From Rikenellaceae bacterium (GTDB lineage: Bacteria > Bacteroidota > Bacteroidia > Bacteroidales > Rikenellaceae), in contig SUZM01000001.1 in assembly GCA_015059965.1 (NCBI GenBank), positions 62,001 to 126,000 of the forward strand: 64,000 bases of DNA, written 5' to 3'. Of this stretch, positions 51,790-60,237 are shown piece after piece. Position numbers and translations under genes: made by a program. Position 1 is the stretch's first letter. Every line of letters begins with the position of its first letter. The notes beneath the pieces were generated by a model that saw only the letters and a list, made by a program, of their open reading frames with translations, was not told the DNA's origin and did no database searches.

Positions 51790-52668
51790 ATGAGAAACAA
51801 AATGATGCTACATACTACCCTACTGCTCCTGATCGCCACCCTCGCCACGGCCTGCGGCGGCGGCAGAAAAGCCTCACAAGAGACTCAGCGTGAGGAGATT
51901 TGGGTATCTATTCTCCCCCTCAAGGGGATCGTATCGGCCATCGTTGGCGAAGAGTATCCGATTCGGGTGCTGGTACCCGCAGGGGCATCGCCCGAGAGCT
52001 TCGAGCCCTCGGCGCGCCAGCTTGCGGAGATTGATCGGGCACGCCTGGTGCTGGGGGTCGGCCTCCTGGATTTTGAGCAGAACCTCCTCGAGAAGCTTGG
52101 CCGTCAGCGGCCGATCATCAACCTCTCGGAGGGCATCGACCTCGAGAGAGGCTGCTGCGCTCATGCCGGCCATGCACACCACCACGCCCACGGCATCGAC
52201 CCCCACGTCTGGACCTCGCCCCGCGAGTTGCAGCTCCTGGCCCGAAATGCCTACGAAGCAATTCGGGTCGCCTACCCCGATTCGGCACACTATCGCACCC
52301 GCTATGAGGCGTTGGATAACCGGCTGAAAGCCCTCGACGAGGCGTGTGCCAAGCAACTGCAGGAGGCCGGCATCAAGGAGTTTATGATCTACCACCCCGC
52401 CCTGAGCTACTACGCCCGCACCTACGGCATCACGCAGCGCGCCATCGAGCATGAGGGCAAGGAGCCCTCGGCCAAGCGCATCGCCGAGCTCATCGATGAG
52501 GGGCACCGCATGGGGTGCCGCAACATCCTCTACCAAAGTCAGTTCCCCGCCTCGAGCGTAGAGATCATCGCCACCGATTTAGGGGGGAAGGCTTTAGCCT
52601 TCGATCCGCTGGCCGAGGATATCATCAGCGAAATTGAGCGGATCACAAACCTTATTGCCAACCCCTGA
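51790..52668 (+). CDS. Zinc/manganese-type ABC transporter substrate-binding lipoprotein
   Basis: 292 residues from MRNKMMLHTTLLLLIATLAT; lipobox ATAC gives a lipid-anchored protein. It belongs to the cluster A-I metal-binding proteins: ILPLKGIVSAIVG, GASPESFEPS, a His-rich loop HAGHAHHHAHGIDPHVW and the late motifs MIYHPALSYYARTYG and ILYQSQFPASSVEIIA. The His loop and GIDPHVW favour zinc. The frame stays open to 51601 but the promoter at 51762 fixes the start. Stop and next start overlap (TGATG), so translation is coupled. Confidence 0.9.
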   Translation: MRNKMMLHTTLLLLIATLATACGGGRKASQETQREEIWVSILPLKGIVSAIVGEEYPIRVLVPAGASPESFEPSARQLAEIDRARLVLGVGLLDFEQNLLEKLGRQRPIINLSEGIDLERGCCAHAGHAHHHAHGIDPHVWTSPRELQLLARNAYEAIRVAYPDSAHYRTRYEALDNRLKALDEACAKQLQEAGIKEFMIYHPALSYYARTYGITQRAIEHEGKEPSAKRIAELIDEGHRMGCRNILYQSQFPASSVEIIATDLGGKALAFDPLAEDIISEIERITNLIANP

Positions 52669-53459
52669 TGGAGCTGATCGGACTACATAACGTATCGGTT
52701 GACTACGACAACTACCGCGCACTCGAAGGGGTGAACCTCTCGATTGGCGACCGAGATTTTCTGGGCATCATCGGCCCCAACGGAGGGGGCAAGACCACCC
52801 TGGTCAAAGCGATCCTGGGGGCACTCCCCTACTCGGGCCGCATCACCTACGCCTCCGAGCTCTCGGCCCACACCCCACGCCCCCTGATCGGCTACCTGCC
52901 CCAGCAGACACTCTTCGACCGCTCGTTCCCCATCTCGGTCGAGGAGGTGGTCCTCTCCGGATTGCAGGCCCTAAGAGGCTTCACCCGCCGCTACTCGACC
53001 GCCGACCGCCAAAAGGCGCGTGAGCTGCTCGATCTGGCCGGCATTGCCCACCTGGCGAGCCACCCTGTGGGCGAGATCTCGGGCGGACAGATGCAACGCA
53101 CACTCCTCTGCCGCGCCATCATCGCAGAGCCACGGCTGCTGATCCTCGATGAGCCGACCAACTTTGTCGATAACCGCTTCGAGAACGAGCTCTACCGTCT
53201 CTTGCAACGCCTGAACGAGCAGATGGCCGTTGTGATGGTCTCGCACGACCTGGGTACCATTACTAGCGTGGTGAAGGAGATTGTCTGCGTGAACCGCACC
53301 GTACACCGCCACCACTCGAACCAGATCACCGAGGAGCAACTGCTGAACTACGGCTGCCCGATCCAGATCATCTCGCATGGCCATATCCCCCACACCGTAC
53401 TCGGCCACCACGGCGACGGCGACTGCCACTGCTCGTGCTCTCATGAGCACAATGAGTAA
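52668..53459 (+). CDS. Metal (zinc-type) ABC transporter ATP-binding protein
   Basis: 263 residues. Walker A GPNGGGKTT, Q-loop YLPQQ, signature ISGGQMQR, Walker B LLILDEPTNFVD, H-loop MVSHD. The C-terminus ends in a His/Cys-rich tail (HHGDGDCHCSCSHEH) that should bind metal. It overlaps the binding-protein gene by one base. No permease (ZnuB/MntB) gene follows, which is unusual; the membrane part must be encoded elsewhere. Confidence 0.92.
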   Translation: MELIGLHNVSVDYDNYRALEGVNLSIGDRDFLGIIGPNGGGKTTLVKAILGALPYSGRITYASELSAHTPRPLIGYLPQQTLFDRSFPISVEEVVLSGLQALRGFTRRYSTADRQKARELLDLAGIAHLASHPVGEISGGQMQRTLLCRAIIAEPRLLILDEPTNFVDNRFENELYRLLQRLNEQMAVVMVSHDLGTITSVVKEIVCVNRTVHRHHSNQITEEQLLNYGCPIQIISHGHIPHTVLGHHGDGDCHCSCSHEHNE

Positions 53460-53506
53460 TCCCTAAAAAATTGCTCATTACTCATTGCTCATTGCTCATT
53501 ATTTTG

Positions 53507-53514
53507 TATCTTTG
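53507..53514 (+). promoter_or_regulatory. -7 promoter element of the thiamine uptake operon
   Basis: TATCTTTG, upstream of the riboswitch. A second box TACTTTTG (53533-53540) would start inside the aptamer and is less likely to be used. Confidence 0.6.
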
Positions 53515-53542
53515 TCCTCGCAAACAAGTAGCTACTTTTGCA

Positions 53543-53637
53543 AACCTCGAAGGGGTGCCTTACTATCAGGCTGAGATCATACCCATTGTACCGGATACGG
53601 ATAATGCCGAGACCGGGATGCGTAATCGACACGGTTA
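53543..53637 (+). promoter_or_regulatory. TPP (THI-box) riboswitch
   Basis: Contains the conserved thiamin pyrophosphate aptamer blocks in order: GGGGTGCC (53552-53559), GGCTGAGATCATACCC, ACCGGATACGGATAATGCCG, then GGGATGCG. It precedes the TonB receptor and PnuT genes by about 40 bases. High TPP should shut off expression, here probably at translation initiation as no clear terminator follows. Confidence 0.93.
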
Positions 53638-53674
53638 ATAGTTTTCCCCCTTTTCGATAAATTTTAAAAACTTT

Positions 53675-55942
53675 ATGAAAAGGAAATTTCTAACTTTGGT
53701 TTCGGTGCTTGCAGCCGTCGGTGTGGTGAGCACAAACGGAACAAATCTGTGCGACAACCGGGTCGCAGGAAATCTTGAAGAGCCGCAACAAGACTCCATG
53801 CGTCTCTATGAATTGCAAACCATTGAGGTGACGGCCACACGCGCCGGAGAGCAAACCCCCATCGCCTTCACCAACCTCTCGAAAGAGGAGATTGCCGATC
53901 GCAACTACGGTCTGGACATCCCCTCGCTACTGGCCCTGACCCCCTCGATGGTGGCCACCAATGAGACCGGAATCGGAATCGGAGGCACCTCGATGCGCCT
54001 GCGCGGCACAGATGCCACACGACTCAATGTAACGATGAATGGTGTGGCGATGAACAACCCCGACTCCCATGCGATGTATTGGTACGACACCCCCGACGTG
54101 GCCTCAGCCGTAGGGGATATGCAAATTCAGCGTGGCGCGGGTACCTCGACCCACGGCACGGGAGCCTTCGGCGGAGCGATCAGCATGACCTCCTCGTCGC
54201 CGGCCACCGACTTCGGCGGAGACGTTTCGATGAGCTACGGCTCCTACAACACCCAGAAGCAGGCCGTACACCTCTCTTCAGGGTTGTTGGGCGACCACTG
54301 GATGGTCGATGCCCGCCTCACCCACATCGGCTCGGAGGGCTATGTGGATCGCGGAGCCACCGACCTGAAGTCCTACTTCCTGCAAGGGGCCTACTACGAC
54401 GGCCGCACGGTGGTAAAGCTCCTCTCCTTCGGCGGTAAGGCGAAGACCTACCTCACCTACGACGGTGTCTCGCGGGCCGACATGGAGCGCTACGGCCGCC
54501 GCTACCACACCGGAGGTCAATATACGACCGAATACGGTCCCCACATGCTGGCCGACGGCACGCGTGTGGACTACTACGACGATCAGACGGACAATTACCT
54601 GCAGTTGAACAACCAGCTCCTGATAAGCCACCAGTTTGGTGAGCGCTGGGCCATGAACCTCACCGGATTCTACACCTACGGCTACGGTTACTACAAGCAG
54701 TATAAGGACGATGCCTGGCTGATGGGTTACAACAACCTGCCCACCGAGATTGAGACGGCCGACCTGATCCGACAGAAGAAGATGGAGAACCACTTCGGAG
54801 GGTTGAATGCTACCTTCAACTACACGGCCCGTAACCTCGAACTCCTCTTCGGCGGCTCCTACAGCTTCTACAACTCGCCCCACTGGGGTACGCTCGACTG
54901 GGTGGAGGGGATGACCCCTGCGGAGCACGCCGGCCGCTGGTACGACAACAATGTCGAGAAGCACGACGCCAATCTATTTGCTAAAGTTAATTGGAAATTC
55001 ACCCAAAAACTAAACCTCTTCGCCGATCTGCAATATCGCTTTGTGAACTACCATGCCTGGGGCACGAACGACAACTACGACTGGACGACCTACGAGATGC
55101 AACCCGTGGCGGTCGATAAGCAGTACCACTTCCTAAACCCGCACATCGGCCTGAGCTACACCCCCTCGGAGCGCCACAACCTCTACTTCTCGTTTGCCAT
55201 CGCACAGAAGGAGCCCACGCGAGCCGACTTCACCGACCGCTACCTCTTCTCGTCGGATCGCGAGATGCAGCCCTCCCCCGAGCTCCTCTTCGACTACGAA
55301 TTGGGTTACCGTTATACGGCTCCCCGACTGCAACTCGCAGCCAACCTCTACTACATGTCCTACCGCGATCAGCTGATCCACACGGGTATGGTCAACGACA
55401 GCTCGGATGCGCTGAATGTGAACGTCCCGGAGAGCTACCGCTGCGGCATCGAGCTTTCGGCCGCCTGGCAGGCCACCAAGTGGTTTACCTTAGGGGCCAA
55501 CACCACCTTGAGCCGCAACATGATCCGCGACTATGTTGATCTCTTATCCGAGAGCCCGACCTATGGGCAGAACCTGGGCGACAAGCGGATCTCCTATTCG
55601 CCCGAGGTGCTGGCCGGAGGATTTTTAGATTTTCACATCAAGGGTTTTGAGGCAGTCGTAAGAACGACCTATGTGGGCGAGCAATACTTCACCAATACCG
55701 AGAACGAAGCCCTGATGCTCGATGCCTACTGCGTAACAAACCTCGATCTGAGCTATACGCTCAGGAGCAAGGCCCTGAAGAGCGTGCGTTTCGGCCTCAC
55801 GCTCTACAACCTCTTCAACGCCACCTACGAAAGCAACGGCTACGGTTACTCCTACATGTATGAGGGCAAGCGCTACGACGAAGCCTTCTACTTCCCGCAG
55901 GCCCCGCTGCACGCATTGGCAAATGTAACGGTAAAATTCTAA
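53675..55942 (+). CDS. TonB-dependent outer-membrane receptor, probable thiamine transporter
   Basis: 755 residues. Signal peptide to about residue 20-25, TonB box/plug region (LQTIEVTATRAGEQTPIAFTNLSKEEI), plug motifs LRGTDATRLNVTMNGVAMNNPDSH and QRGAGTSTHGTGAFGGAIS, then a 22-strand barrel ending in LANVTVKF. It lacks the N-terminal carboxypeptidase-like domain of SusC types. Location behind a TPP riboswitch and before PnuT makes thiamine (or a thiamine vitamer) the likely substrate. Confidence 0.9.
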   Translation: MKRKFLTLVSVLAAVGVVSTNGTNLCDNRVAGNLEEPQQDSMRLYELQTIEVTATRAGEQTPIAFTNLSKEEIADRNYGLDIPSLLALTPSMVATNETGIGIGGTSMRLRGTDATRLNVTMNGVAMNNPDSHAMYWYDTPDVASAVGDMQIQRGAGTSTHGTGAFGGAISMTSSSPATDFGGDVSMSYGSYNTQKQAVHLSSGLLGDHWMVDARLTHIGSEGYVDRGATDLKSYFLQGAYYDGRTVVKLLSFGGKAKTYLTYDGVSRADMERYGRRYHTGGQYTTEYGPHMLADGTRVDYYDDQTDNYLQLNNQLLISHQFGERWAMNLTGFYTYGYGYYKQYKDDAWLMGYNNLPTEIETADLIRQKKMENHFGGLNATFNYTARNLELLFGGSYSFYNSPHWGTLDWVEGMTPAEHAGRWYDNNVEKHDANLFAKVNWKFTQKLNLFADLQYRFVNYHAWGTNDNYDWTTYEMQPVAVDKQYHFLNPHIGLSYTPSERHNLYFSFAIAQKEPTRADFTDRYLFSSDREMQPSPELLFDYELGYRYTAPRLQLAANLYYMSYRDQLIHTGMVNDSSDALNVNVPESYRCGIELSAAWQATKWFTLGANTTLSRNMIRDYVDLLSESPTYGQNLGDKRISYSPEVLAGGFLDFHIKGFEAVVRTTYVGEQYFTNTENEALMLDAYCVTNLDLSYTLRSKALKSVRFGLTLYNLFNATYESNGYGYSYMYEGKRYDEAFYFPQAPLHALANVTVKF

Positions 55943-55957
55943 CGACAGATCGCAAAA

Positions 55958-56536
55958 ATGGACTGGAAACTCATTCTTCAGCTTGTGGGTGTAGCGCTCG
56001 GCCTCTTGTACCTCTACCTGGAGTACAAGGCCAACATCTGGCTCTGGGTCGTGGGACTCATCATGCCCATCGTACACGGCACGCTCTACTTCCGCTCGGG
56101 GCTCTATGCCGACTGCTCCATGCAACTCTACTACATCCTGGCCGGTCTCTACGGCCTCACGGTTTGGAGCCGCGGCAAGCGCAAAGGAGCTGCCCGAGAG
56201 CCCGAAATCGGCCATACACCTCTTGTGATGTGGATGCAGATTATGGTCTTCTATGTGGCGATCCACGCCACGCTCTATGTGCTGCTTACGACCTTTACCG
56301 ACAGCACGGTGCCCATCCTGGACAGCTTCACCACCGCTCTCTGCATCATAGCCTACTGGATGCTCTCGCGCAAGTATGTCGAGCAGTGGCTCGTCTGGCT
56401 GGTGGTCGATGCCGTTACCGTGGGCCTCTACCTCTACAAGGGAATCCCCCTCACGGCCGCCCTCTACGGGCTCTACACCATTTTGGCCGTGGTGGGCTAC
56501 CGCCGTTGGCTGAAGATGATGCCCCAGAGGGCATAG
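55958..56536 (+). CDS. pnuT: PnuT-type thiamine transporter (PnuC family)
   Basis: 192 residues, seven predicted hydrophobic segments; WKLILQLVGVALGLLYLYLE at the start and the NMN-transporter family pattern (YADCSMQLYYILAGLYGLTVW, VVDAVTVGLYLYKG). Bacteroidota PnuC-family members behind TPP riboswitches carry thiamine. It moves thiamine across the inner membrane by facilitated diffusion. A thiamine pyrophosphokinase to trap it often follows, but is absent here. Confidence 0.88.
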   Translation: MDWKLILQLVGVALGLLYLYLEYKANIWLWVVGLIMPIVHGTLYFRSGLYADCSMQLYYILAGLYGLTVWSRGKRKGAAREPEIGHTPLVMWMQIMVFYVAIHATLYVLLTTFTDSTVPILDSFTTALCIIAYWMLSRKYVEQWLVWLVVDAVTVGLYLYKGIPLTAALYGLYTILAVVGYRRWLKMMPQRA

Positions 56537-56554
56537 GAGCTCAAATTTCACATC

Positions 56555-56590
56555 AAAAGCGGGGAAAAATTGAAATTTTCCCCGCTTTTT
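56555..56590 (+). terminator. Terminator after pnuT
   Basis: AAAAGCGGGGAAAA/TTTTCCCCGCTTTT, 14-bp stem, followed by T residues. Confidence 0.88.
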
Positions 56591-56592
56591 GT

Positions 56593-56600
56593 TATCTTTA
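56593..56600 (+). promoter_or_regulatory. -7-like element of the nitroreductase gene
   Basis: TATCTTTA, one mismatch from TAnnTTTG, 26 bases before the ATG at 56627. Confidence 0.4.
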
Positions 56601-56626
56601 CACAATCAAACAAAAGCTATTTAAGT

Positions 56627-57136
56627 ATGAATTTCCTCGAATTGGTCAAGAATCGTTACTCGGTGCGCAGCTTTCAGGAGCGCAGTGTGGAGCCCGAGAA
56701 ATTGGAATATCTGTTGGAGTGTGCCCGCCTGGCCCCCTCGGCCTGCAATCGCCAGCCGTGGCGCTACATCGTAGTGCGCGACAAGGCCCGCCGCGAAGCC
56801 CTCTGCGGAGCCGCTGCCCGCTTCGAGTGGATGCAGACGGCCCCCCTGTTCGTGGTGATCTGCACCAACGACAGCGAGGCCTGGGTACGCAGCTCGGATG
56901 GCCGCAACCATAGCGATGTCGATGCCGCCATCACCACCGAACACCTCTGCCTGGCGGCCGTGGAGCAGGGGCTGGGCACTTGCTGGATCTGCGCCTTCAA
57001 TGTCGAGAAGTGCCGCCAAGCCCTCGACCTCGACCCCGCCCTGCGCCCCGTGGTGATCCTGCCGATCGGCTACCCCGCCGTAGAGCCACACCGCAAGGTC
57101 CGCAAAGAACTCGCCGAAATCAAGACCGAAAAATAG
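56627..57136 (+). CDS. Nitroreductase-family NAD(P)H:FMN oxidoreductase
   Basis: 169 residues from MNFLELVKNRYSVRSFQERS. FMN-binding pattern NRYSVRSF and PSACNRQPWRY, and the central TEHLCLAAVEQGLGTCWICAF. Short form of the family. It reduces nitro or quinone compounds; the physiological substrate is unknown. Upstream in-frame codons fall in the terminator, so they are excluded. Six bases separate it from the MscS gene. Confidence 0.9.
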   Translation: MNFLELVKNRYSVRSFQERSVEPEKLEYLLECARLAPSACNRQPWRYIVVRDKARREALCGAAARFEWMQTAPLFVVICTNDSEAWVRSSDGRNHSDVDAAITTEHLCLAAVEQGLGTCWICAFNVEKCRQALDLDPALRPVVILPIGYPAVEPHRKVRKELAEIKTEK

Positions 57137-57142
57137 TCGTTT

Positions 57143-58369
57143 ATGAACGGAATAGACCGCATTGTACAGGGATGGATCGACAAGATCCTCACCGCGCTGG
57201 GTTGCTCGAACGACCTGGCCGACACGGCCGACCGCTGGGTGATCCTGCTCTTCATCGTCCTGCTGGCCATAGCCGTGGACTACACCATCCGCCACATCAT
57301 CCTGCGCGTTGTGCGCAAGATCGTTGCCAAGACCCGCGCTTCATGGGACGACATCATCTTCAAGGATGTGGTGATGCGCCGCTTGTGCAACATCGTTACC
57401 CCGATCCTGATCTACACGCTGCTGCCCATCGCCTTCTCGCCGAACGATGGGGGTTCTATCGAGCTCCACACCCTGATCAAACGCATCGTCGAGATCTATA
57501 TGATCGTCGCCGTAGTGCGCTTCATCAACAGCTTCCTCAAGGCCCTCTTCGAGCTTTTGGAGCATCGCCCCGAGTGGCAGGGCAAACCCATCAAGGGGCT
57601 GATGCAGACCGGCCAGGTGATCGCCTCGAGCATTGCCGCCATCCTGATCATCTCCATCCTGATCAACCGCTCGCCCGCCATCCTGCTTACGGGTATCGGT
57701 GCTTCGGCCGCCGTGATGATGCTGATCTTCAAGGACAGCATCCTGGGCCTGGTGGCCGGAGTGCAACTCTCGGTGAATAACATGCTCAAGGTGGGCGACT
57801 GGATCTCTATGCCCTCGCGCGGGGTGGATGGCGTGGTCGAGGAGGTGGCCCTTACGATCGTCAAGGTGCGCGGCTGGGATAATACGCTCCAGATGCTTCC
57901 CCCCTATGTGCTGATCAGCGAGAGCTTTGACAACTGGCAGGCCATGCGCGACTCGGGCGGCCGCCGCATCAAGCGCTCCGTGAATTTCGACCTGACGAGC
58001 ATCTCATTCCTGAAGCCCGAACTCGAGAGCCGTCTGCGCGGGGCAGAGCAGACTGCCGAGCTGATGCAGACGGTCGAGAGCCTGACGGCCGAGGGCAAGC
58101 CCATCACCAACCTCGACCTCTTCATCCGCTACATGACCCGCTACCTGGAGCAACACCCGCGCGTGAGCCACGACCTGCTGATCTTAGTGCGCCAGCTACA
58201 ACCGACCGAGTGGGGCCTCCCGGTGGAGTTCTACTGCTTCTCGGCAAACGTCAATTGGGTCCCCTACGAACAGCTGCAGGCCGAGATCATCTCCCATGTC
58301 GCCGCCCTCGCCCCCCAATTCGACCTGCGCCTGTTCCAATACCCCCTGAGCCAGGACCTGAAGCAATGA
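57143..58369 (+). CDS. MscS-family mechanosensitive ion channel
   Basis: 408 residues. Four hydrophobic segments (about residues 28-48, 75-100, 113-133, 155-180), then the pore helix and beta domain (ILLTGIGASAAVMMLIFKDSILGLVAGVQLSVNNMLKVGDWI), and a cytoplasmic alpha/beta part. It opens under membrane tension to release solutes. Its stop codon is inside the first unit of an AATGAGT heptad array. Confidence 0.9.
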   Translation: MNGIDRIVQGWIDKILTALGCSNDLADTADRWVILLFIVLLAIAVDYTIRHIILRVVRKIVAKTRASWDDIIFKDVVMRRLCNIVTPILIYTLLPIAFSPNDGGSIELHTLIKRIVEIYMIVAVVRFINSFLKALFELLEHRPEWQGKPIKGLMQTGQVIASSIAAILIISILINRSPAILLTGIGASAAVMMLIFKDSILGLVAGVQLSVNNMLKVGDWISMPSRGVDGVVEEVALTIVKVRGWDNTLQMLPPYVLISESFDNWQAMRDSGGRRIKRSVNFDLTSISFLKPELESRLRGAEQTAELMQTVESLTAEGKPITNLDLFIRYMTRYLEQHPRVSHDLLILVRQLQPTEWGLPVEFYCFSANVNWVPYEQLQAEIISHVAALAPQFDLRLFQYPLSQDLKQ

Positions 58370-58399
58370 GTAATGAGCAATGAGTAATGAGCAATGAGT
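58365..58399 (+). repeat. Five tandem AATGAGT/AATGAGC heptads
   Basis: AATGAGT AATGAGC AATGAGT AATGAGC AATGAGT. The stop codon of the MscS gene lies in the first unit. Confidence 0.8.
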
Positions 58400-58440
58400 A
58401 ATTGCTCTATGTGCGTCATTGCGAGGAAATTCCGTGCATG

Positions 58441-58530
58441 GCAATAAGAAACCCAGACGGGTAGTACTTGGCGTACGTCCCGTTCGGGTTTTGTTTGGAA
58501 TGTGCGGAATATACCGCTTACAAATCGAAA
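58441..58530 (-). repeat. 3'-region hairpin, TAC-loop family (element 5)
   Basis: Stem AACCCaGACGGG/CCCGTtcGGGTT with loop TAGTACTTGGCGTACGT. Read from rpsU it is TACGCCAAGTA. It is one of three tandem elements filling 58441-58837. Confidence 0.7.
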
Positions 58531-58583
58531 ATTAAATTTCGTGTCAGAAGGTGGTAGTTGCAATGCTCGGCCATGCACAACCC

Positions 58584-58709
58584 AATTTTTGATTTTAGAG
58601 GAGCAGATTTTGTGCCGACATGAAAATTCCCCGGAAGGGTTGTACTTGGTGTACTACCCTTTCGGGGATTTGATTGAGGTGCAAAATATGCCCTATAAAA
58701 TCGAAAATT
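58584..58709 (-). repeat. 3'-region hairpin, TAC-loop family (element 6)
   Basis: Arms GATTTTAGAGGAGCAGATTTTG/CAAAATATGCCCTATAAAATC and TCCCCGGAAGGGT/ACCCTTTCGGGGA, loop TGTACTTGGTGTACT (TACACCAAGTA from the rpsU side). Confidence 0.75.
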
Positions 58710-58710
58710 A

Positions 58711-58837
58711 AATTTCGTGTCAGAAGGCGGCAGTTGCAACGCTCGGCCATAAAAACAACGATGGGCTGTACTCTCGTACTGCCCATTGTTGCTTTTTATG
58801 GTTAGCGGCCACAAATGCCACCTTATCACACGAAATT
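58711..58837 (-). repeat. 3'-region hairpin, TAC-loop family (element 7, after rpsU)
   Basis: Begins two bases past the rpsU stop. Outer AATTTCGTGT/ACACGAAATT, GGCGGCAGTTG/CAAATGCCACC, inner CCATAAAAAcAACgATGGGC/GCCCATtGTTgcTTTTTATGG, loop TGTACTCTCGTACT. Confidence 0.8.
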
Positions 58838-58838
58838 A

Positions 58839-59030
58839 TTACTCCTCGAGGCGATAAGTATGCTGCACATAAATAGCGTGCTGCATGGCCTCGCGCTTGG
58901 CGATCGAGGGCTTGGTGAAGTACTGACGACGACGCAGCTCCTTCAGAACGCCCGTGCGCTCGTACTTACGCTTAAACTTCTTCAGGGCGCGCTCGATGTT
59001 CTCGCCCTCCTTAACCGGCATGATAATCAT
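58839..59030 (-). CDS. rpsU: 30S ribosomal protein S21
   Basis: 63 residues, MIIMPVKEGENIERALKKFK followed by the very basic RRRQYFTKPSIAKREAMQHA. A start at the internal MPVKEG would also be reasonable. S21 sits near the anti-Shine-Dalgarno sequence of the 30S subunit. Confidence 0.95.
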   Translation of the reverse strand: MIIMPVKEGENIERALKKFKRKYERTGVLKELRRRQYFTKPSIAKREAMQHAIYVQHTYRLEE

Positions 59031-59154
59031 AGTTGTATTCTTTTTTTGTTTGTTATTTTTTCTGTTTTTTATGTGGCTGGATTCACATTTTGGCGGGTTA
59101 CCACCCTCCTACTTTGCAGGCTCCGGCCGAGCCTTTTGGGGTATTTTTGATGTT

Positions 59155-60234
59155 CTACTCGGATTCTTGTGTACCGAAACGAAGATAAGGACGCAGCCTT
59201 TTGGCCTCGTCGGGTGTCAGTATGTTCTCTTCAACCATCTCTTCTACGGTACTCCAACCTCCTTTCGATTTGCGCTGTTGTCGCTTGCTTATCAGTTTTC
59301 TAAATGTGCGTGGCGCCACATAGGGATGTTCCTTTATGCGCTCAGCGGGCGCAAAGTTAATATCAATTTTTTGAATTTGAAAGGAATCGCACCAAATTTG
59401 TTGCAAAATTTTCTCATAATTGGCCTCGGTAACCCCTCTGACCTCCGCAAGTTGCTCCACGCGGTGGAATCCGCCAAGCCTTTCGCGGTAGCGGATGATC
59501 TCCATGACGCTCTTTTCGCCGATGCCATAGACCGATCGGAGGGCGGCCGAATCGGCCCGGTTGAGCTCCAAGGGCTCATCGAAGGGATCGGCCTCGGGGA
59601 CGGGGAAGAGAATCCAGGGAGCCAGAAGATCGGTGATCGAATCCCCGATAAAGTTCAGCTCGCGCATCTCTTCCAGGGAGCGGATGCCGCGGCGGCGATG
59701 GCAATCGACGAAGGCCTTGCTCCAACGCACCGAAAAGCCCATGGCGCGGAGCCGATCCTCGCTCAGGCTGTCGATCGGGATCGGGGAGTCGGGAGCCCGA
59801 AAGCTGCGACGGGGAGCTGCCGGAAAGTCGTGCCAAGAGGCCCGGGAGCGGGGCTGAAAGGCATACTCCGCCCCGATACGCACATAGGGACGGATGCGCT
59901 GAAAGAGGGAATCGGTCATGCCGTAGATGCCGTCCAGATCCTCGGCCATGCGGTAGACCTTACCCGCCGAGCGGTAGTGCAGGAGCTGCCGCGCCTGGGT
60001 CTTCGAGAAGCCGAGGAGCTTCAACGAATCGTAGGAGATGGTATTGGGATCGAAGAAGAAGAGCTCCACGGAGTCAGCCGGCAGCAACTCCTCCTGGCGC
60101 TGCAGCTCCCCGGCCCGATGGTCCATGCGGCGCACCTCGACCACAAACCACCCCACCCCGACCAAGAGCATCAGGGGAATGAAGAGGCCGAGGGCCCGAA
60201 TCTCTCTGTTATCAAACCAACTCATCAGAAGCAA
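59155..60234 (-). CDS. Membrane-anchored helix-hairpin-helix (ComEA-like) protein
   Basis: 359 residues. One N-terminal membrane segment (about residues 14-32) then periplasmic repeats with helix-hairpin-helix character: SYDSLKLLGFSKTQARQLLHYRSAGKVY, LRAMGFSVRWSKAFVDCHRRRGIRS, LNRADSAALRSVYGIGEKSVMEIIRYRERLGGF, and a final TPDEAKRLRPYLRFG. Such HhH arrays bind DNA; ComEA acts in DNA uptake. Here four HhH-like units occur. It starts three bases after the UbiD-type gene, so it is in the same transcript. Confidence 0.82.
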   Translation of the reverse strand: MLLMSWFDNREIRALGLFIPLMLLVGVGWFVVEVRRMDHRAGELQRQEELLPADSVELFFFDPNTISYDSLKLLGFSKTQARQLLHYRSAGKVYRMAEDLDGIYGMTDSLFQRIRPYVRIGAEYAFQPRSRASWHDFPAAPRRSFRAPDSPIPIDSLSEDRLRAMGFSVRWSKAFVDCHRRRGIRSLEEMRELNFIGDSITDLLAPWILFPVPEADPFDEPLELNRADSAALRSVYGIGEKSVMEIIRYRERLGGFHRVEQLAEVRGVTEANYEKILQQIWCDSFQIQKIDINFAPAERIKEHPYVAPRTFRKLISKRQQRKSKGGWSTVEEMVEENILTPDEAKRLRPYLRFGTQESE

Positions 60235-60237
60235 ACT

